From positions 1 through 6,297 of the forward strand of contig JAZBNV010000174.1 of NCBI GenBank assembly GCA_036350795.1: DNA of 6,297 nucleotides, given 5' to 3'. This document shows positions 6,210 through 6,297 of the stretch, piece by piece. The notes beneath the pieces were generated by a model. It was given only the letters and a program-made list of their open reading frames with translations, did no database searches and was not told where the DNA came from. This DNA comes from JAUVKT01 sp036350795 (GTDB lineage: Bacteria; Bacteroidota; Bacteroidia; Bacteroidales; VadinHA17). The stretch's first letter is position 1, and each line of letters begins with the position of its first letter. Both the position numbers and the translations under genes were made by a program.

Positions 6210-6297
6210 AACCAGGAACCAGGAACCAGGAACCAGGAACCAGGAACCAGGAACCAGGAACCAGGAACCAGGAACCAGGAACCAGGAACCAGGAACC
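6210..6297. repeat. Perfect 7-bp tandem array, unit AACCAGG, runs off window end
   Basis: From 6210 to the last base the sequence is AACCAGG repeated without any mismatch: 12 full copies plus AACC (88 bp). The plus strand of the array contains no T. Because 7 is not a multiple of 3, every reading frame is a rotation of the same seven codons. No frame on either strand contains a stop (NQEPGTR-type on plus, PGSWFLV-type on minus). No terminator is visible between the M28 stop codon and the array, and the unit cannot form a strong hairpin with itself. The true copy number is unknown because the window ends inside it. Confidence 0.97.

Noticed and set aside
6210..6297. CRISPR array
   Set aside because: The unit is 7 bp with no spacers and no cas genes nearby; it is a simple tandem repeat.

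Overview
The window looks like chromosomal DNA of a Bacteroidetes (Bacteroidota) bacterium, probably a Bacteroidales-like or related uncultured lineage. The grounds are: promoter boxes matching the TAnnTTTG -7 element of that phylum, start codons without clear Shine-Dalgarno sequences, two lipoprotein-type enzymes, a short (225-residue) TrmD of the HYKG type encoded outside the rpsP-rimM-trmD-rplS operon, and moderate GC with A/T-rich spacers. The phylum is inferred from sequence features, not from a database search.

Layout. On the minus strand, 35-1720 encodes an exported, lipid-anchored amidohydrolase of the YtcJ type. Upstream of it, 1803-2042 encodes a small YkgJ/YeiW-type cysteine-cluster protein that starts at GTG. 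A 177-bp divergent spacer (2043-2219) holds a degenerate 7-bp tandem array and the trmD promoter. On the plus strand follow trmD (2220-2897, tRNA m1G37 methyltransferase), rocD (2993-4204, ornithine aminotransferase) and an M28 metallopeptidase lipoprotein with PA and PDZ domains (4414-6195). The rocD-M28 spacer (4205-4413) holds a nested inverted-repeat element, an intrinsic terminator and the M28 promoter. There is no gene-free stretch longer than 300 bp.

The genes do not form an obvious pathway. RocD belongs to ornithine/arginine/proline metabolism, TrmD to translation fidelity, and the two lipoproteins to hydrolysis in the cell envelope. Each plus-strand gene seems to have its own promoter, so they are neighbours rather than one operon.

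The most unusual content is non-coding. Three separate tandem arrays, each with a 7-bp period but a different unit, lie within 15 bp of gene ends: 1-35 (degenerate), 2052-2120 (degenerate) and 6210-6297 (perfect, running off the window). The window begins and ends inside such arrays, so it may be a contig broken at repeats. I see no mobile element, CRISPR array, tRNA, rRNA or defence system, and nothing in the protein-coding content that looks like a new system.
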